NCBI GenBank assembly: GCA_022606425.2
Contig: JAHDVF020000864.1
Location: forward strand, 434,001 to 498,000
Direction: 5' to 3'
DNA: 64,000 bases
Source of the DNA: Lepidostoma basale
Lineage: Eukaryota > Arthropoda > Insecta > Trichoptera > Lepidostomatidae
Part shown: one piece after another, positions 30,340 to 40,689 of the stretch
How the letters are laid out: every line of letters starts with the position of its first letter
Numbering within the stretch: position 1 is the stretch's first letter
Position numbers and translations under genes: made by a program
Notes under the pieces: generated by a model
What the model saw: only the letters and a program-made list of their open reading frames with translations
Told to the model about the DNA's origin: nothing
The model's database searches: none

Positions 30340-30480
30340 AGTCAGCCAAATTACCGCTAACTTTATGACGTGTCAGGCTTCCTTTCTCGAATCCAAAACT
30401 TAAATGAGGATGCGGAGTCGCCTCTGCTGCATCATTAGCGAGACTCGCAACTCCGTTTCACTCCGAGCGGAAAAAATACT
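30340..30480. promoter_or_regulatory. GC-richer island, candidate conserved element
   Basis: GAGGATGCGGAGTCGCCTCT and GCGAGACTCGCAACTCCG, no coding or transposon signature. The surrounding 30481-31050 is AT-rich with nothing recognised. Confidence 0.25.
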
Positions 30481-31052
30481 AAAACATATAATAACTTCAC
30501 GTTTTCAAGATGAACCTTTTTACGAATAAATATTGTTAACTTTATTCGTATATATTATAAGCTCTTCTCATGAGAACATGTTAGGCTTCATATTTATGTA
30601 TTTTGTAATCAATTCATAACAAAATAGTAAAGCAAATCCACCCTTAAAGTTGTAACTTTTGAATTCATAAAGATACAAGTATGGTAGTGAAAAGCTCATA
30701 AAATGGTGATTTGCCTCGGTAATGTTTATTACGGCCATAGCCAGGAGACTGGGGTAAAACAACCTTCACCACTCCCTTTACAAAATCGCAGGTTAACCCA
30801 ACACTCTAACACCCTTTCTGACCTAAAATTAATCATACGGTTGTGTTGCGTTTGTATTCCTTTTGTTTAGTTCCCATAAAATTTATTAAAATTATCTATG
30901 CAGTGAAATGTAGGGATATAGTTACTATTGTGCTTGTTCAAATACGTACAAATAATAAAATAAATTTACATACATATTGTTTTAATTGGCAATATACACA
31001 ACAATAGTAAAATAGTAACAAGGAACAAAATAATCTTCTCTCTTCTACCAGT

Positions 31053-31560
31053 CCTTAAATTAAAAAGTGTCCTCCGAAAAAAAATTACCCTTTACAAGAC
31101 TATAATCAGAAAATAATAACATGGATGTGAAGCGTGGATGATGACGATAAAATCTATAAAGACGCGGAACACGATTAAGAAAAGGGTGTTAAGGAAAATT
31201 CTGAGGCCCATGAACGATGATGGAAGCTAGAAAATAAGGTACAATGAGAAGCTGTATAAAATCTATAAAACACCCAAACTCTGTACACATGCTAGACTGA
31301 ATAGGCGTAGATGGGCTTAACATATGGAGAGAATGTCGTCGTCTCGGGAACCAAAGAGAATCCTTGAGAGACATCCGTGTGGAAAGAGAAGGGTCGGTAG
31401 GCCTAATCTTCGATGGGACGATGAGGTGAGAAAAGACGCTGCGCAAATATTGCTAATGAGACTGAAAGATCGCACCAGGTGATTTAAGTGGTTGCAGCCG
31501 AGAACCGATGAAGACCATGGCTCGATATGAGCTGTAGAGTCATCAAAGAGAAAGAAGTGA
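31053..31560 (+). pseudogene. Decayed RTE-like LINE C-terminus (relative of 8819-10420)
   Basis: + strand frames with stops align to residues about 355-517 of the intact copy. They give ITLYKTIIRK, GCEAWMMTIKSIKTRNTIKK, VLRKILRPMNDDG, ARLNRRRWA then HMERMSSSREPKRI, and VGRPNLRWDDEVRKDAAQIL. The end AGCTGTAGAGTCATCAAAGA matches the young copy's end CTGTAGGGCCATCGAAAA. An old copy of the same family in the opposite orientation. Confidence 0.8.
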
Positions 31561-31699
31561 AATAACACATTTATTTTTAATTATTCCGAATTTTTAAGAG
31601 CACATATTTATTTTACTGACAATACGAATAGTTAATTTTTTACAAATTATTTATTGGATGCTTTGCTTTTATTTCTTGTCTATCACTGTAGCGAAAAAC

Positions 31700-32050
31700 T
31701 TTGACCGGATTATTCGGAGTTGCAGGGCTGTAAGCCAGAACGAAACCGTTTCCTTCCGATTACCGGGGAAGGTACGTGCATGCATTTTCCGCTGGAAAAG
31801 CTTTTAACGCCATTCGGGTGTGTTGGCTCCGTGCATCGAAACAAATTCTGATTCAAGTCAGTTGGGAGATCGAACATTGTTCTAAACTAAGAACCCTTTT
31901 ATTATGCTTTGAAACAAAAATATTTATTGCAGCACTTAACTTAAAACGTCACGGCGTTTTACCGCCCTGGTACTACGAAGCTCGGTATAAATATTGTGTT
32001 AGCGTTTCCCGCCTCTCCATTTCGTATTTTTACGGGCTCTAAATAGATTT
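31700..32050. promoter_or_regulatory. GC-richer block, candidate conserved element
   Basis: TTACCGGGGAAGGTACGTGC and GTGTTGGCTCCGTGCATCG stand out. The 88-codon + frame (31776-32042) is within it but has no recognisable domain. Confidence 0.3.
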
Positions 32051-32263
32051 TGTTCACTTCCTCGCATAAAGTGATCATTTCGGAGACTACTAAACTTATT
32101 TTATTTTTATATAAGATTATTTTACTACTATGAATCCAATCTTTCGAATATTACGTATAAGTATGGTAAATTCATTTCAAAGAATGTAAATATAGCATTT
32201 TTAAATAACTGTTATTTGAATTATCTATTAATAAAATTATTTCATCTGCTTACGTTTTATCTT

Positions 32264-32430
32264 CTTCTTTTCGGCTTTGTTTATCTGTGTGGGATTTGGC
32301 CTATTCTACAATAGTCCTCCATTGACTCTTCTCCCTGTCCGTCTTACTCATTTTCCAAATCTCCTCAGTCTCCTCCAGATCCCTTCGACACAGTCAGTCC
32401 ATTGTCTTCAATTTCTGATGCTTGGTATCT
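32264..32430 (-). mobile_element. LINE 3' end with (GAA)n tail, copy G3
   Basis: TCTTCTTCTTTTCGGCTTTG, then CCATTGACTCTTCTCCCTGT and CTCCAGATCCCTTCGACACA. Layout as G1: a short C/T-rich coding-like end running into AAGAAGAAG on the minus strand. Assignment rests on tail and composition. Confidence 0.45.
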
Positions 32431-32946
32431 TTCACGTTCTATCTTATTTTGTAAATAATTAACATACGTTTTATAAATAAACAATCTTACGTTATCCACA
32501 TAAATTAACTTAACGTTTTATTTATTAACATCGTTTTAATCTAATTTTTAGACAGTCTCCCAGCAAATAAATTGTTGTGTATAAAATTAAATATTTACAA
32601 AATTTCTTCCTTATTTATTTTTGTTTACGTAGTAACTCACTTAGTAATTAAAATTTGACTTATAATTTGTATTTCAAATATCTTTGTTGTATTAATTTTT
32701 AAAGATATTTTCATAAGCTCTCGAAAATCTATTTTACATTTACAATGGTTTACTGACCCTTTCCATCAAAAACGTTTTCTCCTTTTATCGCAATTCAGCG
32801 CAAACTGTCTTCCATTCAACTATTTAGCCATTATTTCCCCGCTTTCAATGACTTCATTATTTTTCGATCATGTTTGAAGACGTGTTACAAAAGATCGACT
32901 TGCAAAGACTATTCAGTGTATGCCATTATTTGTGTTGCTCTCAGCC
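32431..32946. other. AT-rich non-coding stretch
   Basis: Nothing recognised. Confidence 0.35.
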
Positions 32947-32978
32947 GGGGGGGCGTTAGGGGGGGGGGGTAGGGGGCG
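32947..32978 (+). repeat. Guanine-run cluster (G-quadruplex motif)
   Basis: Runs of seven, eleven and five G separated by CGTTA and TA, followed by CGG, all on the + strand. The sequence meets the usual definition of an intramolecular G-quadruplex if the long run is split into two tracts. Unique in this AT-rich window. Confidence 0.7.
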
Positions 32979-33453
32979 GAGCCCAGAGCACAATCTCTGA
33001 ATGTTTACATTTCGATTCTTCCTACGGAAATTCAATGGTTGATATTTTTACCCTTTTGTGTTACCCGGCAGAATAGAGTTAAGAGAAAACCGCTTTTCTC
33101 TCGCGTGCATAAATATGTTCACGGATGTAGATTTAGAAATATGTAAGACTATATCCAATGTCGTACCATGGCATACAAAAAAAAAGTATTGTTTTTGCCG
33201 AGAATACTCGCACATAATTGAACACGTGAATTGTCAAGTCATATTTTAAACGGTCGTTTTTAAAATAAACGTAAACACTATTTCGATACACTGTTTCGAG
33301 TTGCCTAAATCTGAGTCGTATACTCTCAAGTTAAGTATAGCCAATGTCGGGGGGATCTAACATTGAACCGAAAAGATGAAAGAGGGATACACTATTAAAC
33401 CAAACAATGAGTTAATTTATTTTAATCAAAATATTTTGGATATGTTTTTTTTT
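32979..33453. other. Non-coding stretch
   Basis: Nothing beyond the 63-codon frame at 33058, which has no recognisable domain. Confidence 0.3.
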
Positions 33454-33685
33454 TGTATACTTTGTATACAACACTCACTTTTTAAACAAATTAAAATTAA
33501 ATATCAAACATGTTTCAGACTACCCTGTCCTTCCTTAGTGATATTAGGTATATAGAAATTAAAAATATTTTAAAATTGTTTAAAAATATGGTCAGTTTTG
33601 ACAGATGTGATAAAGATTTATTTTGGAACGTTCATTTAATTTTAATTTGTTTAAAAAGTGGGTGTTATATACAAAGTATAATATT
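33454..33685. mobile_element. Inverted-repeat (MITE-like) element
   Basis: The arm at about 33454-33505 (GTATACAACACTCACTTTTT then AAACAAATTAAAATTAAA) and the arm at about 33636-33685 (TTTAATTTTAATTTGTTTAA then AAAGTGGGTGTTATATAC) are reverse complements with about 3 mismatches in 47 bases, around a 130-base centre. There is no coding capacity. Terminal repeats of a small DNA transposon are the likeliest reading. Confidence 0.6.
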
Positions 33686-34021
33686 ATATATCAAAAAATA
33701 TAAAATAAATATAAAATATATAAAACATCTACAACACAAAGTATGGCAAATATAGATGAATATATTTTGTTTTTTTTTATTTTTTCATTCATTTATTGAT
33801 CTCAAAGTATAGTACTTCCTGTACCTTAGCAATTGAGATTAGGCTATAACTTATAAACGATAGAAACCATTCATAGCTTTTTCCCAGATACTCGCTTCGC
33901 TGGTTTCAATCCAAGAAATTGGTTTTCAACAAAGTGTATCATTGTTTCTGGTTCTCGAGATGCTAATTGTGCCTTTAATGTGATAGTTTCCCGTCGCTTT
34001 CCACATTTTAATACCGCAGGT
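33686..34021. other. AT-rich non-coding stretch
   Basis: Nothing recognised. Confidence 0.3.
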
Positions 34022-34217
34022 TATTTGAACCAAAAGTAACCGTATACAACCGTGTAGCTATTGATTCTCAAGACATGTGATAGGTAGCTTTTTATCTATC
34101 GCCAATTTATTGTCACTTAAATTGTACCAGACCAAAAAGAGTGGACAATCACACTGCCATTGCCGAGAATCGAATTCGAATCCGGTCATAGCTCTTGCAA
34201 CTCTGCGATGAAGGTAA
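34022..34217 (-). mobile_element. tRNA-derived SINE, copy S2
   Basis: Reading the minus strand, the head ACCTTCATCGCAGAGTTG and a mutated B-box region (GATTCGAATTCGATTC) precede a body with ATTGTCCACTCTTTTTGGTC and GACAATAAATTGGCGATAG. More diverged than S1. Confidence 0.8.
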
Positions 34218-34895
34218 AAAAAAAACACCGCTTTGATTTATAGAAAATCAGAATTGCGGAAAATGAAATGTTAGCTCAAGTTTATTAAAAAATAATTTCA
34301 TAAGCATTAAGCAAATTTTTATTTTTCTTGTCCGTTTGTAGAATCAAAGCTCGTCTCTGGAGATTGTGGCCGTAAATTACTTCCTAACTTCAAATTTCCC
34401 CTAACGATGATTTAATACGAGTACATACCCGCGTTATGTTATAAACTTTTTATACATAAATAAATATCCACCACATTTTTCACTATCATCTGATTCGAGT
34501 ATACATTTTAATCTGATGGCGACTGAGCATCATTCCTCTTCCCCAATCTACGTAAGATTTATTTGACGAAGTTTTATTTCTCCTTTATAAAGAAAGTAGC
34601 GTAGAAAATAAGGGTTTCAATTCTATTTACTCCAGAATGGAACTTAAAACCTCATTTAGTCTACTGCCAAGACATATACCAGATTCAGTATGTACACCCC
34701 TTGCTTGTGGAACATGTATATGAGGATAATTTAATTCAACTTTGTTTCAAACATTACGTCAAATTCGAGACTTCCTCCATACAATTCATTAAGTGTGGTT
34801 TACAAATGTCAGTATATTAATACTTTTAGTTAGTTATATTATATTTTAGTTAGTTACAAAATATTTTAATCTATGGCACATGATCATGCAACTTG
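34218..34895. other. AT-rich non-coding stretch
   Basis: Nothing recognised apart from short GC-richer words near 34510-34550. Confidence 0.3.
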
Positions 34896-35000
34896 ACGAC
34901 CTTCGTGGCTGAGTGGTAAGTGCATTGACTGCCAGTCCGAAGGCACAGAACATCAGTTTTTTTTGTTCTAATTTCACCTGGCGACCGCCGATACCTTTTA
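34896..35000 (+). mobile_element. tRNA-derived SINE, copy S5 (head plus degraded body)
   Basis: GACGACCTTCGTGGCTGAGT GGTAAGTGC preserves the SINE head and A box on the + strand. The B-box region has decayed (AGGCACAGAACATCAG) and the body is hardly recognisable past GGCGACC. Confidence 0.65.
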
Positions 35001-35149
35001 TCGAAATCACATGGCATATTGAGATATTTTAAAATATACTCGTATATACCATTTGGAGTAAGATGAGAAATTATAAAGAGTTAGATGAGTACAGTTAAGA
35101 ATAAAAGGAGAATATGTAAAGCATGCGTAAAACCAATAATATTATACTG

Positions 35150-35545
35150 ATTCTTCTTCTTCTTCCTTGCTATAGGCCTATGTGGTCCGTTCTCTAGAGG
35201 GTTGGTATTCCTGTAAGGTGGACTCCCAGCTGACCTTCCATATTTTAGGAGGTTTCCACAAGGACGAGTCCCATGAAACGAAAATGTAGTGCATTATGGG
35301 GAAGTCAGGTGGTGTCCATTTTTTGGAGAAGTCACTTGTCCCTCCATCGCTGTCTACTCCATCTTATAATATCCTCAGCCTTGCATATCTCTCTTATTCT
35401 GATGTTCCTCACACGATCTCTTAGTATCTCGCCTGCTATCATCCTCAGTTTGTTCATCTCGGAAATCTTCAAAACTTGTTTGGTTCTGATTTCCCGATCT
35501 CGAATTGACGGGTTCCACGCTTGATTCGATTGAAGTGTAAATAAA
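35150..35545 (-). mobile_element. LINE 3' end with (GAA)n tail, copy G4
   Basis: Minus-strand frames read ISEMNKLRMIAGEILRDRV, RNIRIREICKAEDII and WSRQRWRD. This is the same block as SEMKVLRSITGKTLRDRVRK in copy G8 at 60.3 kb. It ends YRNTNPLENGPHRPIARKKK into the AAGAAGAAG tail. Several stops and frameshifts; inactive. Confidence 0.75.
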
Positions 35546-36204
35546 ACAAATTATCAAACATGGAATGATTTTTAGAATACCTCTTAAAATATGTTAGTAC
35601 GTATTACAATATTAGAGTTATATATGCTACCGTTTAATTTCCGGGTGTCAGTTTTGATATCTATGACATTTATAGATATTTCAAAATATCATTTATTGTT
35701 TGATTTTTTGTGACAATGTATATAAATAACATGCCACATATGTGATTCCTTTTGTGTTTTATATTATATAAAATTGTTGTCACATAAACTTGATCCAATA
35801 CAGTATCTTAATGAATAAAATAAAATGTTTTTGGTATAATTTTGTCTCTGTTATATCAAAAATGTATTGTCAAGTGAAGCCTGACATGTTCACTTACAGA
35901 AATGCCAAAAACCTCCTTTGTACTCAAAATCTACACTAAAAGACGCCATTTCGTGCGACAAAAGAATTTCTCGTGACGTGTGTCTTTCATTACTTATGTT
36001 GAGAGACAATCTTTACTTCTTTGAATAGTGCGCTAATACATAATTTTTTATTTTGCTAATAATAATTTAATTTACTTAATTCCAATTTAATTCTGAATAA
36101 TTCTACGATTCCCGAAACGATGTCACCTTATGTTCTAAACATCACCCACAAGTGATGATTTTTTTCTTTTGAATTAAAACAATATTTTTCCAATTTAAAC
36201 TTTT
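35546..36204. other. AT-rich non-coding stretch
   Basis: Nothing recognised. Confidence 0.35.
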
Positions 36205-36260
36205 TATTTGACATTTTTGGAAGGTATGATAACTTCATCATCAGTATTAATTTTATATAT
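36205..36260 (-). mobile_element. Hammerhead-like / Penelope-type terminus, copy P3 (half)
   Basis: Minus strand 36244-36210: perfect CTGATGA, then T, stem GAAG...CTTC, then CAAAAATGTC. GAAA is changed to CAAA, so the catalytic G12 is lost. The layout (box, stem II, box, ATGTC) is the same as in P4 and P6. Confidence 0.5.
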
Positions 36261-36567
36261 AATCAGTGATCATTTACAAAGTTTTCCTGATTTATAAATG
36301 TATGATACCTCGTATGTCGAGAATATAAGCTCAATGGTGGAAAAAATAGCATTTTATTCATGAAATTTATAAAAAATATAAAATAAATTTAACCCTTACC
36401 TTTTATGAAGGGATTTTTTTTTAAATCGGGGACTATGTTAACTCACAGTAGTGCTTTTCTAAATTTTGACCTTTTAAATTTCGGAAATATCAACATTAGA
36501 ACATCCCACGTTCGAGAGATATAAAATATATTACCGATAAAATGTGCAATGTTAGTTATTAATAAAT

Positions 36568-36798
36568 TTTTTTTTTATTATTCGACAGGTCGTGTGAACC
36601 AAATTACCGTAAACAATTTGTTTTTTAGCTATTATTTTGATTCTCAGGTAGATAATATATGGCCATTTTGTTTTCACGTGAATGTCAACACACCAGACCA
36701 AAGACAGTGTGACAATCACACTGCCATCGTCGGGAATCGAACCCAGGACCTTCGGTATGGCAGTCAAAGCTCTTGCCACCCTATCACGAATGTCGTCA
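36568..36798 (-). mobile_element. tRNA-derived SINE, copy S3
   Basis: On the minus strand: head GACATTCGTGATAGGGTGG, B box GGTTCGATTCC intact, then TCACACTGTCTTTGGTCTGG and the 3' part ending in TTCACACGACCTGTCGAAT plus an A-rich tail. Nearly full length. Confidence 0.85.
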
Positions 36799-36884
36799 CG
36801 TTATTATCAAAGTTATTTTAAAAAACGTATATCTATAACTCACATACACTAAAATTACCATAATAATATTGTACAATTTTTTAA

Positions 36885-37290
36885 AAGTAGTTCTACTTTC
36901 GTTGCCATTTCAGGTCCCCCCAACTTTGGCAATCATTGCAGTGATGAACTCTGCTCATTTCTGTCCATTTTTTTATATACTTTGCAGCCAAGACAACTGC
37001 CATCTACCAACTCTCCGACGTCCCTTTATTTTACACATTAATATCAGCCGAAGAAGGTGTTTTTTTTCTCCCCTTAGTTCATGACCCAAATATGATACCT
37101 TTCTAACTTTCATACTCGACAACAGCTCTCAATTGGCTCTGGTCATTCACATAGCATACGGAGCATTCTGCAGTATATCCGCATCTCAAACGCCTCCAAC
37201 CGGTTAAACTTAGTTATGATTGTCAATCTTATCGAAGTCTTAATATTTTGAGACTCAATTTACTCACTGAATTGTCCCCAAAGATTATAA
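36885..37290 (-). mobile_element. LINE C-terminal fragment (another family)
   Basis: Minus-strand frames include RLEAFEMRIYCRMLRML, then LLRLILMCKIKGRRRVG, then WLQSI, and RVHHCNDCQSWGDLK. This is the module RLEAFEMRxLRRMLR...LLQLI.GKI.GKR..GRR of insect LINE reverse transcriptases. Frames are broken. No GAA or TTAG tail is visible. Confidence 0.7.
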
Positions 37291-37379
37291 GAAATCTCCT
37301 TTAACCTGTATCGCGAGTCGTGTGATTCTTCGTTCAAAATACCTGTCTATATATTAACCTTTACAATTTTATTTCTCAT

Positions 37380-37620
37380 CCATTTTCCCGCCGTATGTTA
37401 TTCAAGTCTCACCGTCCTCCGCGCCGCGCCTATGCTGGCTTTATAGCCCCGCATTGAGAACTCAAACCCGCTCGCGTATGTAATAGCTTATAACACTCGC
37501 TTTCGTATTGTACGAGATGAAAAGAAAGTCCCCGCAATATTTTGAGTTTCCTGCTTGCACGTAGACGGTCCTGTAATGGAAAACGTCGATACTGGATCCA
37601 AATCTTTTTTCATGCGAGAT
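37380..37620. promoter_or_regulatory. GC-rich island, candidate conserved element
   Basis: CTCACCGTCCTCCGCGCCGC and CAAACCCGCTCGCGTATG. No repeat, frame or splice-site support. Confidence 0.3.
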
Positions 37621-37804
37621 GCTTTAAGTGATTGATAAAAAAAAAATACTCTTCGTATTCAGAAATACAAAAACACAGTGAACCAAACTTTTCAACAGTA
37701 ACACGATAAAAAAAATGTATATGCACATTTTGATACGGCCATGACATTTTTTTTCTCTTTTATTTAAATTTGATGGTATCCCGGTGTTTTCCATATTTTT
37801 TAAC

Positions 37805-38017
37805 ATGTTATTTAAACCCAATCACTATAAAAAAAAATGCTATTTATTATCACGATATGTTATAAGTAACTAACCATTCGCCACTTTTATTGTCAGGTGA
37901 ATTCTACCAGACCAAAGACAGCGTATGAATATTTTTTTCACGTCATCTCCGAGAATCGAACCCCGGACCTTCCGTTTGGGAGTCAAACTGCTTCCACTAT
38001 ATTACGAAGGTAGTCAT
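37805..38017 (-). mobile_element. tRNA-derived SINE, copy S4
   Basis: On the minus strand: degraded head GACTACCTTCGTAATATAG, B-box region GGGGTTCGATTCTCGG, and body words CTTTGGTCTGGTAGAATTCA and CCTGACAATAAAAGTGGCGA. Confidence 0.8.
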
Positions 38018-38159
38018 TTCTCTATTCATATACGAGTTTAAAAAATGTCTACAAGGTTCTCAAATAAACTTTTTTGCATTCGTTCAGTTGAACAGTAGTT
38101 GAAAACAGCAATTTCGTATTGAAACATCGTTGCAAATTACGTTGTTTTAAGGATTCAAT

Positions 38160-38420
38160 GTGGATTGGGAGTTCTAGAAAACGATAAGGAACACGAAACA
38201 CGGGGCAATCAGGTTGGCGTGTTTGTTTGTCCGGTCACGTTCACACGAACACTGATGGCCGCCATTATCCGAGCCAAACATCGGAACTCTGTCGCGGTGT
38301 GAACGGGGGATTGTCTCTCCCGTTGACTGTGGACCGTAGACCGCCTTCACCGTATGCTAGACAATGCCATCCTATAATTAGATATCGTGCACCTGAAGTC
38401 CGTTACTGTCTCTGAATATT
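38160..38420. promoter_or_regulatory. GC-rich block, candidate conserved element
   Basis: GGCAATCAGGTTGGCGTG, CGCGGTGTGAACGGGGGATT, CTGTGGACCGTAGACCGCC. The 62-codon frame (38227-38415) has no recognisable domain. It is flanked by AT-rich DNA. Confidence 0.35.
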
Positions 38421-38689
38421 GACATACAAATTGGATACATATTCTCACAACCAATCAGATCTCACATTTCTGTCTCGTATTACATTTATCTGTTAACATT
38501 TGCAAAAAAAAAAACAGATACATACCTCATTAAGCTTTTTAAATTACGAATATTCTCGTGTCATACTTCTATAATTGTCATCTAATCATTACTCCACAGT
38601 GACCGGATTGCTTTTTCTACTAAACAAATTGTCTCAAGTATCTATTACTAATAAATCTATATAAATTCTAGTAAAACTTATGCCGTTAA

Positions 38690-38850
38690 CACTGTGGAAT
38701 TTCACTTTTTAGGTTATTTTTCTAGACATCTTTCGAAGGCACCTTCATCATCGGGAAAACGATATAAACTGGTTGATATAGAAACCTTCCCATCCTTCGA
38801 AATTAGTCTTGAAAAATAACCTCAAAAGAGGAAAAAAACAGTGTTTTAAT
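38690..38850 (-). mobile_element. Palindromic hammerhead-like element, copy P4
   Basis: AGGTTATTTTTC...TTTCGAAGG pairs with CCTTCGAAA...GAAAAATAACCT. On the minus strand 38754-38725 shows CCGATGA, T, stem GAAGG-TG-CCTTC, GAAA, GATGTC. This is a complete hammerhead layout with a single core change (U4 to C). It aligns with P7 (TATATC.TT.TCCCGATGATG shared). Confidence 0.6.
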
Positions 38851-39097
38851 TCATAAAAAATCGTTACATAAATTCGTTAATGGCAAACAAGATCTTTTTT
38901 TTAGTATTTGTTTTTATTCTTCGTTAATTTATTTATCATGTAATGTTATTCTGCAAAAAAAAATTATTGAAATATTTATAAATATATACGTACATATATA
39001 AATAACTCTTAAACGTATTTTAAAAATACATTGAATTGCTCCCTAATAATCTGCATGTGTGTAATATTTAAATTAATATTTTTGTTTTATCTACACT
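38851..39097. other. AT-rich non-coding stretch
   Basis: Nothing recognised. Confidence 0.3.
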
Positions 39098-39106
39098 AGG
39101 TAGGAA
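39075..39106 (+). promoter_or_regulatory. Weak candidate ratchet site
   Basis: ATTTTTGTTTTATCTACACTAG|GTAGGAAG: a pyrimidine-rich acceptor followed directly by a GT. The regenerated donor (GTAGGA) is weaker than at the other two sites and no conserved block surrounds it. Confidence 0.25.
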
Positions 39107-39829
39107 GAATCTGGTCTTATTCCTGAAATGGCCATTATTTATTGAATTAGAATTCAGAGAGCACCTGTCTAATTTTGGAAAATTTCCGATTTATTTTTAT
39201 GGCGTACCTACTAGAAACATTCATATTTTAAAAGAATTTTCTTTACATTATTCATAAACACAACTTATTTTTTCTTCGAAACATTTATTTTTCAGCATTT
39301 TTTCGTATTTAGGCCGAAGACCTTTTTTTATCGCTACTTCTAATCGGAAGCCCAAAGCATTCGGGGCTTGGCTATGTCTGAAGTTAGGACAATCTCTAAC
39401 AAATGGTCTGGAATAAACAGTTTGACAGTCTGATTAAAAAAAAACGTATTTTCTATGAATTCAGGCAAACCCTAATGCCTCTGTATGATTTATGGCGAAG
39501 AAAATTATGAATCAATTACGAATTTTCGCAATACCATTCACAAAAAAATCACCATTGAATTTAGATCACATAAACAAACAGGGTGAAATAAATATTTTAC
39601 AACTTGGAGACTACTTTTGCTTCTTTGACTAAACGACAAAGGAGTTGATTTCTTTGTTCATATTATACTTCTAAACTAACTTACAAAACCTTTGTTAAGT
39701 TTAGCCGTGAAGAGTTTTTTTCACTAATTTAATCAAGTTATTCTTTATTATTTGAATGAATTAATTTTTCCTAGGCTTTTGAATCATTTGTACAAACGGG
39801 TTTCATTTCCTAGTTGTGTTTTCAACGAA
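39107..39829. other. AT-rich non-coding stretch
   Basis: Nothing recognised. Confidence 0.35.
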
Positions 39830-40135
39830 GCCAAATGGCAACCCCGAGTTTTAGATCTTTCAAAGATTGTGCGAACAATATTTCGTCCTCGCGTTATTAT
39901 AAGGAAATAATTCGAGCGGGAAAAATGTAGACGTAGCAACATTATACTGTATGTTTTTTTTTTAACGCCGGAGGGAGTAATAATATTTAGAGTGTGGAAT
40001 TATCAGCCAGCACGATGAGGCCGTCTACAGGCCCGGCACGCAATAGGCCACTCCGGTTCCTGGGGCACAAGTATCCCGGAATGGCCGGGCCATTTGTCAC
40101 CCCAGCGCCGCAGTCCATGTAAATGTTGGCTAAAA
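39830..40135. promoter_or_regulatory. Very GC-rich conserved-element candidate
   Basis: 40010-40120 is among the most GC-rich non-exonic DNA here: CCGTCTACAGGCCCGGCACG, GGCCACTCCGGTTCCTGGGG and CCCGGAATGGCCGGGCC (a near-palindrome). No open frame, repeat copy or splice signals. Likely a regulatory element. Confidence 0.4.
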
Positions 40136-40689
40136 ACCCTCCAAAATAATAAGTTAAAAGAAACACTTTTTTTATAGCTTTCCCGTTAAGACGAAACCTT
40201 ATATTTATGTGATTATAAATTTTTCATAGCGTGAAAACTGTACGTAAAACTCTTCAAGCTTCTATTATTTAACGTAAGTAATAAAAAAATGTGACATAAA
40301 TTGCGTGAGAGAAGCCATATATTGTAAATATGAAATTGTATCCACGAGACCACAACGAATTTTTTTAAGTATATGATTTTTAACGGAAATACTTCCGCTA
40401 ATATTAAAATATATTTTAATAACAGATTCTTCAGAATGAATAAAATAACAAATAAATACAAATTGTATTTTTCAGTAACGTATTTTTATATTATATATTG
40501 TTTGAGAGACATATTACGCTTTTCGATAATGCTATTTCAAGGCTTTTCATTTTACTATAATAATAATATATGATATTATTTAACCTTAAAGGACGTTTTC
40601 TTCAATATTAAATAATTCCTCATAGGTAAACTGATCGATTACTCTAAAAAGTTTTGGATTATGTCAAAATCATAATCATAAATTGCTGA
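40136..40689. other. AT-rich non-coding stretch
   Basis: CCTCATAG|GTAAAC at about 40625 resembles a splice junction but lacks a pyrimidine tract. Nothing else. Confidence 0.3.

Noticed and set aside
30370..30480. GAGACTCGCAACTCCG as a copy of the 2.4-kb composite element
   Set aside because: Similarity to GAGATTCGCAACTCGCG is limited to one short word, and the neighbouring sequence differs.
36640..36660. GATTCTCAG|GTAGATA as a further ratchet site
   Set aside because: It is SINE S3 body sequence (other copies read GATTCTCAAGACATGTGA), so the motif is a mutation in a repeat.
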